DNA of 64,000 nucleotides from positions 59,922,501-59,986,500 of the forward strand of contig JAKSXM010000007.1 in assembly GCA_022575985.1 (NCBI GenBank). Direction: 5' to 3'. This DNA is from Anagrus nilaparvatae. Its lineage: Eukaryota; Arthropoda; Insecta; Hymenoptera; Mymaridae. The notes under the pieces are model-generated. The model was not told where the DNA came from, made no database searches, and saw only the letters and a list, made by a program, of their open reading frames with translations. Position 1 is the stretch's first letter, and the number at the start of each line of letters is the position of its first letter. Below are positions 55,153 through 64,000 of this stretch, one piece after another. A program made the position numbers and the translations under genes.

Positions 55153-57240
55153 AAAGAGCTTGGCCGTATAAGATAGGCGAATTTGCACTCACCATGTATA
55201 GCTAATTTCAATTAAGCATGTGTTTAGGTATCAAAAAAGAAAATTTTTCGCGTTGGTTTTAGCCCTCTAGCCCTTTTCTGTTGCGGGCTACCTCAAAAAA
55301 CGTCTAAAAATCGACATTTTTTTTCCACATATTTTCATAATAACACAACTTTTCGCCATGTTAACCTTTTTAGACCTAACTGGGCTTATTCGATGGGGAA
55401 TCTAATGTACTTTTTGGGAATATTTTTTGCGCGCCCTCCATGGCCCTTCCCTTCCACCAGACGCTTAAAACTGGATTTTCAAAAAGTCAAAAAATTAAAA
55501 AAAACGATTTTTTTCGAGCACGTTCGGAGGTTTGCAAAAACTTTTTTTTTTCTTATGTATATTTTTTTTAAACATTCCCCTAGTGGTCATAATTTTTAAT
55601 TATAAGTGGTGGAACATGCCGAAAAATCGAAAAAACCATTTTTTTCTTATTTTTTTCTTTCGTCTACATAATAACATAACTCTTCGCCATGTTAACCTTT
55701 TTGGACCTACTTGGACTTGTTCGATGGGGAATCTAACGTACTTTTTGAAAATATTTTTTTCGCGCCCTCCACGGCTCTCCTTCCTCCACCAGACTCTTAA
55801 AACTAGATTTTCAAAAAATCGAAAAAACTATTTTTTCTTATATTCTTCTTTCATATTTTTAATATTACATAACACTTCAGCATTTTAACCTTTTTCGACC
55901 TACCTTGCCTTGTTTGATGGGGAATCTAACGCATTTTTCGAAAACATTTTTATTCCTCGTACCTCCCATCCCCCTCTTCCCCCCACTAGAAGCTTGAAAC
56001 TTTACTTTAGAAAAGTCAAAAAATTAAAAAATCCGATATTTTCCTAGCGCTTTAAAAGTCATGGTAAATAATTTTTTTTTCTAATGTATATTTTTTGTAG
56101 AAGATTACCGTACTGGTCATAATTTTTTACTATAGGTAGTGGAACATGCAGGAACATGCCTAAAATGATTTGAAGATTAATTAAGAATTAGCAGTATTGA
56201 ATATTATAGACTAAACACGCTTTAAAAGACACGACAAAAAATTTTTTTCTATATGTATTTTTTTTGATGAACATTACCGTACTGGTCATAATTTTTCATT
56301 ATAGGTGGTGGAACAAGACCAAAAAACGTTTACACTCAGATAAAAATATGGAATGGTCTTAATCCACGCTCAACCGACTATTTTTTTACATTTTTATTTA
56401 ATTTTATTACTGGTGGTTTATTTTCTTCTGTAATTATATACATTTTTTAATACTGATTTCATATGAATGATCATTTTCAAAAGTATGTATAGATTTAAAA
56501 ACCTATAATATGTAAAAATTATTAAAATTTAGTGCATTGAAACAAAATAAAATTATATATTGTTTAGTCTATACTATATTCAATACTGCTAATTATTAAT
56601 TAATCTTCAAATCACTTTAGGAATGTTCCACTACCTGCAATAAAAAATTATGACCAGTACGGTAATGTTCAACAAAAAATATACATAAAAAAAATATTTT
56701 CCGAAAAATGCGCTTAGATTCCCCTTCAAACTAGGCCAGGTAAATCGAAAAAGATTAAAATGTTCAAGAGTTATGTAATATTAAAAATATGAAAGAAGAA
56801 AATAAGAAAAAATGGTTTTTTCGATTTTTTGGCATGTTTCACCACCTATAATGAAAAATTATGACCAGTTCGGTAATGCTTAACAAAGATTACACATAAG
56901 AAAAATAAAATATTCTGAATCTCTGAACATGCTAAAAAAAATCGTTTTTTTCAATTTTTTGACTTTTTGAAAATCTAGTTTTAAGCGTCTGGTGGAGGAA
57001 GGAGAGCCGTGGAGGGCGCGCAAAAAATTTTCACAAAAAGTGCGTTAGATTCCCTGTCGAATAAGCCCAATTAGGTCTAAAAAGGTTAACATCCCGATTC
57101 GAAAAGACACAGGGAATTCCATGCTTGATTGTGTGGCCCTCTATATGATTTCCATAGTGGAACCCCTATGGAAATGGAACGGGAATCCCTAGTGGCCCAT
57201 GTATGGAACTACTATGGAAAACCGCTGTTCGCCTGCGCAA
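55153..57240. repeat. Left terminal region: 333-bp tandem units folded into a palindrome
   Basis: After the unique end (55153-55350) come about three 333-bp-type units, each with TTCGCCATGTTAACCTTTTT, GGGGAATCTAACGTACTTTT and GCGCGCCCTCC. The order then reverses around 56390: GAAGATTAATTAAGAATTAG (56173) faces its complement near 56590, and 56640-57085 is inverted relative to 55380-56100. The last part (57091-57240) is the box region matching 61820-61975. Open frames here are repeat artefacts. Confidence 0.75.
57105..57210. promoter_or_regulatory. CCTAGTGG/CCATAGTGG box cluster upstream of the transposase
   Basis: TCCATAGTGGAACCCCTATG, ATGGAACGGGAATCCCTAGT then GG, and GGCCCATGTATGGAACTACT form clustered, partly palindromic boxes ending about 230 bp before the transposase ATG. 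An inverted version lies at 61855-61960, in front of the DUF4806 gene. They are candidate binding sites or promoter elements. Confidence 0.45.
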
Positions 57241-57437
57241 GCTTATTTTTTCTGCTTCCCTTAATAATATTTGTTCATAACAACAATTAAATATTTTTTC
57301 AATAATTTAATTATAATAAACAATTTCATTTGAAAGTTAGTTTTAAATTATTTATTGCATAATAAAAGAATGTATAGTTTTTATATTTTTATGATTAGAA
57401 AGCAAAACAGTTATTTATAAATTGTTTATACATTAAC

Positions 57438-59613
57438 ATGGGTGGCAAATTAAATTTAGTTGCAAATAATTACAGATATTTGGAACATAAAAGAAAAAAA
57501 AAGTGGAGATTAAAAAGAAAGTTGACAGAGGAACATGAAATGCAACTTGAGAGAATAGGTAAAACCAATTTTTTTTAGATATATTACAAAATACAAAGAA
57601 TATTATAAACATTAAATAAAATTTAAAGGTGCAGCAATAAGTACAAAAAAACAAAAAGTAGATGATGCAAGAGATGATGAAGTTAAAGTTGTATTTGCTG
57701 AAAAAAAAATTAATTTGGAACCTCGATTGGGACCAGCAAAAATTAAATTAATACCCATGCCTACATTAGATTTAGATAATGTCAAGCAAATAAAAGTTAA
57801 TTGTGAAGTCAGTAAGAAAAGCGAAAAAAAGCAAGTTGGCATTAAAGAAGCAATAACAAACTGGTACTTAAAGTCAGTCAACAAAAAAAAGAATGATCTA
57901 GATCGTCTGCTTAAAGCATTGCAACCATTCTACCCTGATGAACTGCCACAGTGCCATAAAACATTATTGCCTATATCTAAAGAAGTCCACGAGCATTTTA
58001 AAATAATTCAATTTGATTCTGAATCAAAATTTGCATATTTTGGTATAAAATGGCAATTACAAGAAACTGTTAATCCAGATTTACACAAACATGAAACAAT
58101 ATTTTTAAAAATTAGTATAGATGGGTTACCACTATACGATTCAAGTAAAGTAGAGTTTTGGCCAATTTTAGGTCAGGTTTACTACCGACCTTCTATCTAT
58201 TCTCCTTTTACAATTGCATTGTACTGTGGTTATGGTAAACCATCAAATATTGAAAAGTTTTTTGCTAATTTTATAGAGGAAATAAATGATTTAATTGAAA
58301 ATAAAATTAATATTGATGGACAGAAAATGGAAGTTAAACTTATGAGTTTTATCTGTGACTGTCCTGCTCGCTCTTTCATAAAATGTGTTAAAAGCCATTC
58401 TGCTTATTATGGATGTGAAAGATGTACCGCCAAAGGTGTAAATTTCAAGAGTAGAAGGATATACCCTTTTATTAATTATGAAAAAAAAAAAACGACTCTT
58501 TTTTGTTAATGAAATATCCAGAACATCAACTACAAAATTCACCTCTCACAAATATTAAATCTATTAACATGATTAATGATTTTGCATTAGATTCAATGCA
58601 TTTATTTTTTCTTGGTATAATGAAACGTCTATTAAGAGAATATTGGACTGAAGCAGGTAGCCCAACAAAACTTTCAAATTGTAACATGAAAAAATTATCA
58701 GAACGACTGAAATATTTATCAACTAAAATTCCAGTTGAGTTTCAAAGGACAACAAGAAGTTTAGAAAATCTGGCTTTTTGGAAAGCCACAGAATTTAGAA
58801 TGTTTTTGTTATACTTTGGTCCAATGATACTGCAGAACATTTTAGATCCAGAATTATATGCGCATTTTTTATTATATCATTTAGCTAGTAGAATTATATC
58901 ATCGGAGAAACTAATAAAAATTTTTTTGAAACAAGCTGATTTATATTTTAAACGTTTTATTCTTTTATCAAAATATTTTTATGGATTTGAAAGTTTGACA
59001 TTGAACATGCACAACTTAGACCACATTTGCGATGACGTGAGATACTTAGGATTGCCTGTCAGCGAAATTTCTGCTTTTGACTTCGAAAATCAATTACACA
59101 AAATTAAACTTGAATTAAATTCTGGTTTTAAACCATTGAAGCAAATTTGTAATAATATGAAAATAGAGATGAGTCAAAAAGAAAAGCAACAGAAAGTGGA
59201 AGCTCCATCAAAATTTGCTACAATTTCAAAAAAAAAAAAAAAAAAATGAATTTAACATAGACATTATTCAAGAAATTGATTATAAGGAAACAAAACTTTC
59301 TGTTGCATCTCCAAATAATGTTGTTTTTTTAAAAAGTACAGCTGTCTTTGAAATTAAGGAAATTTTAGCAACAGGAAGTTCTTCTGATTTTATTTTACAT
59401 GGTATAATATTAGACATTAAAGGACCTTCTTTTATGTACCCAATGAATTCACAACAATTCGATATCTATGAAATTGATAATAGGAATCTACCAAAAAAAG
59501 AGTATCATTGTAAGTTATCTGATGTTGATTGTAAAATGTTTCTAGTACCTGTTTATGACTCATCAATGGAAACACCTCGATTACATGTGGTACCTTTTTT
59601 ACACGTAGAATGA
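57438..59613 (+). pseudogene. Tnp2/CACTA-like transposase, two frame breaks at A-runs
   Basis: Exon 1 is 57438-57558 (MGGKLNLVANNYRYLEHKR...) and exon 2 starts at 57629 (G/GT join, phase 1). The frame runs to a 12-A run at 58481-58492, where it must shift. It continues to a 19-A run at 59228-59246, shifts again, and ends at 59613. The pieces carry the marks of this transposase type: ISIDGLPLYDSSKVEFWPIL, then CDCPARSFIKCVKSHSAYYG with CERC, DSMHLFFLGIMKRLLREYW, and WKATEFRMFLLYFGP, in the usual order, then a beta-rich C-terminal domain. In all about 700 residues. The breaks fall only in homopolymers, so they may be sequencing or assembly errors and the gene may be intact. The enzyme would cut the element's ends. 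Class assignment (CACTA/EnSpm against a related animal lineage) is from motif memory. Confidence 0.75.
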
Positions 59614-60519
59614 GATTAATTTTTTATTTCTTTTCAAAGTAATTTCAAAAATTGCATTAGACATTAATTAATTTATATAAGTATACCAATATTATAATAT
59701 AATTTTACAAAAATTGATAGTTTTTAAATAAAATAATTTTCTCTTTTTTATTCATAAACAATTTATTTATTTAGAAACTAATAAGCATAAAGTTTCTTTT
59801 TTTTACATTATTGTTATATAATAATTATATACATATGTTTTAATTTTTTGTGATTCAAACTTAAAATTTAATTTACATTATATGATATAATATTATACCT
59901 ATTTTATCTAAAATATAATTAACATAATACTTTATATTAAAAATTTTGTAATTTTTTGTTTTATTTGTACCATAATTATGATACATTAAGTATCATTTGA
60001 TTTTTTGGCAACTAATAGGAACACATACATTTTTTAAAATTAATACAGCAAAATAAAAAGAAATGTGTTTTTGATTATATTGATTAAAATCATTAAATAT
60101 AAAAAATTTTTCAACATACTTTTGTTTGCTATAGCAGATAACTATACACATTTTTTTATAAATAATAAAGTAAAAAAGGGTATATTATTAAAAAACTGCA
60201 AAAACTGTTTGGTAAATAATACAAACACATGCATCTTTCAAAATTATAAAGTAATATGAAAAGAAATGTAGCTTTTGATTATTGATAATAAAATTATTAA
60301 ATTAAGAAAAATTTTCAACAGTTTTGTTTGTCAGCAGATAAATTTAAAAAATTTGTTAAAATAATAAGGTAAAAATGAATATGATTAAAAAAATTTTTAA
60401 AAACCTGTAATAAAAGTAGCGTAGTATAATTTCTGAATGTCCACAAAGTTTTTAACTATTGTCAGTTGATTTCCTTTTGTTATTAATTAGAATAATGGTC
60501 GTTCTGTCTTACCTCCATC
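59614..60519. other. Spacer between the convergent genes, with a direct repeat
   Basis: AT-rich. A segment of about 170 bp (AAAAGAAATGTGTTTTTGAT ... TTTTCAACATACTTTTGTTT ... AGCAGATAA) at about 60050-60205 is repeated with changes at about 60256-60410. The open frame at 60065-60259 spans the first copy and is probably not a gene. The region would hold both 3' ends. Confidence 0.5.
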
Positions 60520-61608
60520 CTAATCTTTTGAATCTATAATTATGTTGCTTAAATTTGTAAAAATACTTGAATCGGCGAGTTCTTTCCCATATTTTGCTTT
60601 CAAAGCTTCATAAAAACACCTAAAAAATTCAGTGTCTTTAAAGACTGTTTTTGAAGGGTCCTTGGTTGATGCTTTTATAGCAGTAAATGCTGTCATTGCA
60701 GTTCTGTGAAAAAAGTATCTTAACTTTTCCTTCATTTGCAGTTTAACTTCTGCATCCGCATCAAATGCTTGAGTGAAAAGTTTCCTCAAATCTTCATAAG
60801 CTCCAGTTTCTCGTTCTCTTAATTTATTTTCTTCAAAATTCTGAAAATCTGTCAGATTTTTGAATGGAAGATTAACTTTATGAGTATCTGAGAAGATTCT
60901 TAGGTTCATCTCATCTTTAGGGTCTACTTGTTGTAAATTATTTTTAATTAATGATGCTTTTAAATCAGCCAAATCTCTTTCAAGTGTTTTTAAATTTGAC
61001 TCTTGTAATTTAAATTGCTGCTTTACATAATTAAAAATTTCATTAAGTTTTGCATCCATATGAGCTGTTAAGTCTTTAATAATTTCTTTTTTTGCTATAT
61101 CTATGTAATCTTTAATTGAATTTGGACTTAGGTTTCTATTTTCTGAAAAATTTGATAAATTTTGAAAATCTTGATTATCAGGTTCAGCGATTTCTGCAAT
61201 CATTCCTTGGTCGTCACAAGTTATGGGCCTATTATTACTCTGTAAAATAGGTTCATTTTGGATTTCATTATTACTAGTATTTACATCAAATAGCTGCTGT
61301 TTATTTTTATTCTGATTCGAAAAAATTGATTTTTCATCGTCGAACAAAAAAGACGTTCCTATTATTTCGTATGAAGAGTACTCATTCCAATTTTGGCCTA
61401 TTGCAACTCTCTCCATTGCCCAATTTTCTATAAATAATTTATCTTTTAATGGTGGAAAATAAACCACAACCTTCTTTGACTTTGGTATTTCACGAGCCCA
61501 ATCTACGGGTACAATGACCAAATTCTCTTTAAAATAGGGATCATTATCCACAATTTGCAAAACATAATAAATAGGATTCGTATAAGTCACAGTATCAGAC
61601 AATGACAT
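60520..61608 (-). CDS. DUF4806-type protein encoded by the transposon (362 aa)
   Basis: A 362-residue protein in one exon with no breaks. Residues 1-95 form a compact N-terminal part (YYVLQIVDNDPYF, LVIVPVDWAREIP, KKVVVYFPPLKDK, ENWAMERVAIGQNW) of the kind found before DUF4806 in many insect and Hydra proteins. A polar linker (about 95-165) follows, then a predicted coiled coil (about 170-235, with LKTLERDLADLKASL). The C-terminal DUF4806 region (about 245-345) is LPFKNLTDFQNFEENKLRER, FFHRTAMTAFTAIK, KDTEFFRCFYEALKAKYGK. DUF4806 has no established function to my knowledge. The gene lies inside the transposon, convergent with the transposase, with its own box region about 250 bp upstream. A role as DNA-binding accessory factor, like TnpA of plant CACTA elements, is inference. 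Alternatively it is a captured host gene. Confidence 0.75.
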   Translation of the reverse strand: MSLSDTVTYTNPIYYVLQIVDNDPYFKENLVIVPVDWAREIPKSKKVVVYFPPLKDKLFIENWAMERVAIGQNWNEYSSYEIIGTSFLFDDEKSIFSNQNKNKQQLFDVNTSNNEIQNEPILQSNNRPITCDDQGMIAEIAEPDNQDFQNLSNFSENRNLSPNSIKDYIDIAKKEIIKDLTAHMDAKLNEIFNYVKQQFKLQESNLKTLERDLADLKASLIKNNLQQVDPKDEMNLRIFSDTHKVNLPFKNLTDFQNFEENKLRERETGAYEDLRKLFTQAFDADAEVKLQMKEKLRYFFHRTAMTAFTAIKASTKDPSKTVFKDTEFFRCFYEALKAKYGKELADSSIFTNLSNIIIDSKD

Positions 61609-61814
61609 ATCTGCATTAATAAAAGTAAATTAAAAAATAAGTTTATTGATGATTACATGAAGTATTTTATTTTCTTACCTTATATGTATGTTTATATATT
61701 TTATTATTTTAAATAAACAAATATTTATTAAATTATTTTATATATTAAAAAATATTATTTTAAAAATACTGCAGAGTTAAACTATAGTTTAATAAACATA
61801 AACACACGCGGAAT

Positions 61815-62846
61815 AATATATAGTGTATGCTCATGCGCACAGAGCCTTTCCCCGCTAGTTTCATACATGGGCCACTAGAGATTCCCGTTCCATTTCCACT
61901 AGAGGACCCTGTATGGCAGTGTGGAAATTCCCTAGTGGTCCACATATGTTCCTCGGTCGGCATTTCGGATCGGGATGGCGAAAAGTTATGTTGCTATTTA
62001 GATGAAAGAAAAAAATAAGAAAAAAATGGTTTTTCCGATTTTTCGGCATGTTCCACCACCTATAATTAAAAATTATGACCACTAGGGTAATGTTCAACAA
62101 AAAAGATACATAAGAAAAAAAAAAGTTTTTGCAAACCTCCGAACGTGCTCGAAAAAATTCGATTTTTTTAATTTTTTGACTATTTGAAAATCTAGTTTTA
62201 AGCGTCTGGTGGAGGGAGAAGAGCCGTGGAGGGCGCGCAAAAAATATTTCCAAAAAGTGCGTTAGATTTCCAGTCGAATAAGCTGAGTTAGGTCTAAAAA
62301 GGTTAACGTGGCGAAAAGTTATGTTTCTATAAAGATGAAAGAAAAAAATAAGAAAAAAATGGTTTTTCCGATTTTTCGGCATGTTCCACCACCTATAATT
62401 AAAAATTATGACCACTAGGGTAATGTTCAACAAAAAATATACATAAGAAAAAAAAAAGTTTTTGCAAACCTCCGAACGTGCTCGAAAAAAATCGTTTTTT
62501 TTAATTTTTTGACTTTTTGAAAATCTAGTTTTAAGCGTCTGGTGGAGGAAGAAGGGCCGTGGAGGGCGCGCAAAAAATATTCCCAAAAAGTACGTTAGAT
62601 TCTCCGTTGAATAAGCCCAGTTAGGTCTAAAAAGGTTAACATGGCGAAAAGTTGTGTTATTATGAAAATATGTGGAAAAAAATGTCGATTTTTAGACGTT
62701 TTTTGAGGTAGCGCGCAACAGAAAAGGGCTAGAGGGCTAAAACCAACGAGAAAAATTTTCTTTTTTGATACCTAAACACATGCTTAATTGAAATTAGCTA
62801 TACAGAGTGAGTGCAAATTCGCCTATCTTATACGGCCAAGCTCTTT
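61815..62846. repeat. Right terminal region: boxes, two 333-bp tandem units, unique end
   Basis: GGCGAAAAGTT starts units at 61977, 62310 and 62643, exactly 333 bp apart. The first two units are complete, and the third leads into the unique terminus ending at 62846. Each unit contains GGCATGTTCCACCACCTATA, TAAGCGTCTGGTGGAGG and GGAGGGCGCGCAAAAAATAT. It is inverted relative to the left terminal region. The open frame spanning 61861-62586 on the minus strand is a translation of these repeats. Confidence 0.85.
61855..61960. promoter_or_regulatory. CCTAGTGG box cluster upstream of the DUF4806 gene
   Basis: GGGCCACTAGAGATTCCCGT, TCCATTTCCACTAGAGG and ATTCCCTAGTGGTCCACATA mirror the cluster at 57105-57210. 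The nearest box is about 250 bp before the ATG at 61608, so each of the two convergent genes has the same upstream module. Confidence 0.45.
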
Positions 62847-64000
62847 CAAGAAATTCAAGCAAAATTCAAGCGCAGCAACTTGACAGTGTAATTGCTTTTA
62901 CTTAGATTAAAAAATTGTCTCGAAAATTGTTTTATTATTATAGATAACTTCGTAATGCCACAAAGAAATTAGTAATAACGGAAACTTATTAAACAAGAAA
63001 TTATTTGACCAAGGAACTGAAGTCATTACTATGATTTAGATTAAAATATAAATGGTGGCAGTATTTTATCTCAAAATCATGTAAAACTAAGAACCTAAAG
63101 TTGTTTAAAATAAAATTATTAAGTAGAAATATGAAAACTGTTGGCCATAAAAATAAAATTTTAATTATATAAAAATGATGATAAATTTTATATTTTAATG
63201 TTTATTAAAATAAACTTATTGATTTTTAAAAATAATTTAAAACTTATTTGATCAAAAATTAACTTATCCAATAGTGTTAAATCATTGAAAATAAAATTTT
63301 TAATAATAAAATTTTGTTGCAATGTAAGTTTAGCATTTTAAATAATTTTTGCATTTAATTAAATTTTTTTTCTTATAGCTTCCAAAAAATTCAGTAGACG
63401 TGTTGTCTCACCACCGTTGAAGAAAAATTTGATTCAATACACGAGTATAAAAAAGATCTCTCAAATTGCAGTTTTCTCGGCTTCTTCTTTTATGGTCATT
63501 AGCTGGTGAAGTTAATTAATTCATTGCTTAATAACCAATAAAATCTTATAAAGCCTTATTTTTCAGCAAAAAGTATATTAAACTTCAATTTCTCATTATG
63601 CCGAGGTAAGAATAGACGCTGACATTCGCGACCTATTCATGCATATAGTAAATGTTAGTATTTTATTAAAATAATGAATTTTAAATTTTAAACATATGTT
63701 TAACATGTTACATAAAACGTAACTTGGTTTTAAATTGTGTAGATTTGCACCTAGGAGCAAACAAATTGAGGAATATCGTTCAATGTCGGATCTAGAAAAT
63801 TTTTTGAAGGGGTCATTTAAATCAAATTACAAAAAATTTGTTAAAAAAGGTCCTTAAAATTTGGAAGGTGGGGGGGGGGGGTCAAACTGGTACTTATCGT
63901 TAATTATGGAACGTAAAATTAGCTAAAAAAGGTCAAATTGACCGCTGAGGGAGGGTCATCAATTGACTCTTTTGACCCCCTCCCCCTGTATCCTTTATTG
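62847..64000. other. Right-hand flank of the transposon
   Basis: Mostly AT-rich. A possible exon lies at 63379-63508. A third G-rich stretch (63850-63990, with GGTGGGGGGGGG and GGTCAAATTGACC) may relate to the dispersed repeats at 23729 and 39140. No complete gene was seen. Confidence 0.35.
63379..63508 (+). other. Possible internal exon of an unidentified gene
   Basis: A strong acceptor (T-rich tract then CTTATAG, ending 63378) precedes an open stretch reading S-K-K-F-S-R-R-V-V-S-P-P-L-K-K-N and then a hydrophobic run (IAVFSASSFMVISW). It ends near the donor CTG/GTGAAG. Basic then hydrophobic composition would suit a small mitochondrial membrane protein, but I cannot name one and no partner exon was found. 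Confidence 0.25.

Larger units (their letters stand above)
55153..62846. mobile_element. Two-gene DNA transposon with long repeat-built inverted termini (CACTA/Tnp2-like)
   Basis: The left terminus AAAGAGCTTGGCCGTATAAG (55153) and the complementary right terminus ending at 62846 are inverted and match for more than 200 bp (GATAGGCGAATTTGCACTCA, TAGCCCTCTAGCCCTTTTCT, CTCAAAAAACGTCTAAAAAT). Inside lie tandem 333-bp units, then a region of CCTAGTGG boxes. Between the termini are a transposase gene (plus strand, 57438-59613) and a convergent DUF4806 gene (minus strand, 60520-61608), each starting about 200-220 bp inside a box region. The left terminus contains an extra internal palindrome. I could not find a clean target duplication, so the exact ends may lie a few bases further out. 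Confidence 0.8.

Noticed and set aside
55393..55888. Open frames in the left terminal repeats of the two-gene transposon
   Set aside because: The same peptides (ARPPRPFFLHQTLKT type) appear in each 333-bp unit on both ends and merely reflect the repeat.
59215..59613. A separate gene for the last 132 residues of the transposase region
   Set aside because: It starts inside a poly-A run and continues the transposase C-terminal domain. A frame break in one gene explains it better.
61861..62586. 241-residue minus-strand open frame in the right terminal repeats
   Set aside because: It is two copies of the 333-bp unit read through, since 333 is divisible by three. No independent coding evidence.

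Overview
The window is strongly AT-rich eukaryotic nuclear DNA. It has spliced genes with GT-AG introns, a tandem family of C2H2 zinc-finger genes, an insect-type ionotropic receptor and many DNA transposons. This points to an insect; a parasitoid wasp or another hymenopteran fits the receptor and the base composition, but that is inference.

Region 1 (1-26,900) is a head-to-tail array of C2H2 zinc-finger genes, all on the minus strand: one partial gene at the left edge, one decayed relic, and six open genes of 176 to 957 residues. The coding part of each gene is a single exon. Most seem to have a 5' leader interrupted by one intron. Four of the large genes end in the same acidic linker plus a roughly 90-residue C-terminal module that I do not recognise. 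Blocks of two fingers (168 bp) are almost identical within and between two of the genes, which points to recent unequal exchange or gene conversion. Several upstream regions share an E-box and a CCGCGAAATT motif.

Region 2 (26,900-40,700) is mostly non-coding. It holds several miniature inverted-repeat elements (TA or TTAA target duplications), a G-rich minisatellite-like dispersed repeat, a GT/GTAT microsatellite and a single intronless divergent ionotropic receptor gene (32,759-34,609). Downstream of the receptor lie decayed segmental duplications.

Region 3 (40,700-41,853) carries a five-exon gene for a small secreted protein of about 140 residues. It has a TATA box, a signal peptide, and two tandem copies of a 34-residue module with two cysteines each. 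I found it by assembling splice sites. The protein family is unknown to me.

Region 4 (42,019-52,290) is a P-superfamily transposon with roughly 300-bp inverted repeats, a 7-bp flanking duplication and an apparently intact two-exon THAP-type transposase of about 1,042 residues. Its intron is occupied by another repeat-rich element (about 43,141-47,834), which itself contains a TA-flanked MITE (46,353-46,740). Both P inverted repeats contain a tRNA-like stretch with A box, B box and a T-run.

Region 5 (52,290-64,000) has foldback and tandem repeats, then a large two-gene DNA transposon (about 55,153-62,846). It has long inverted termini built of 333-bp tandem repeats, a Tnp2/CACTA-like transposase (broken at two A-runs) and, convergent to it, an intact DUF4806-type protein. 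The pair looks like a transposase plus accessory-protein system.
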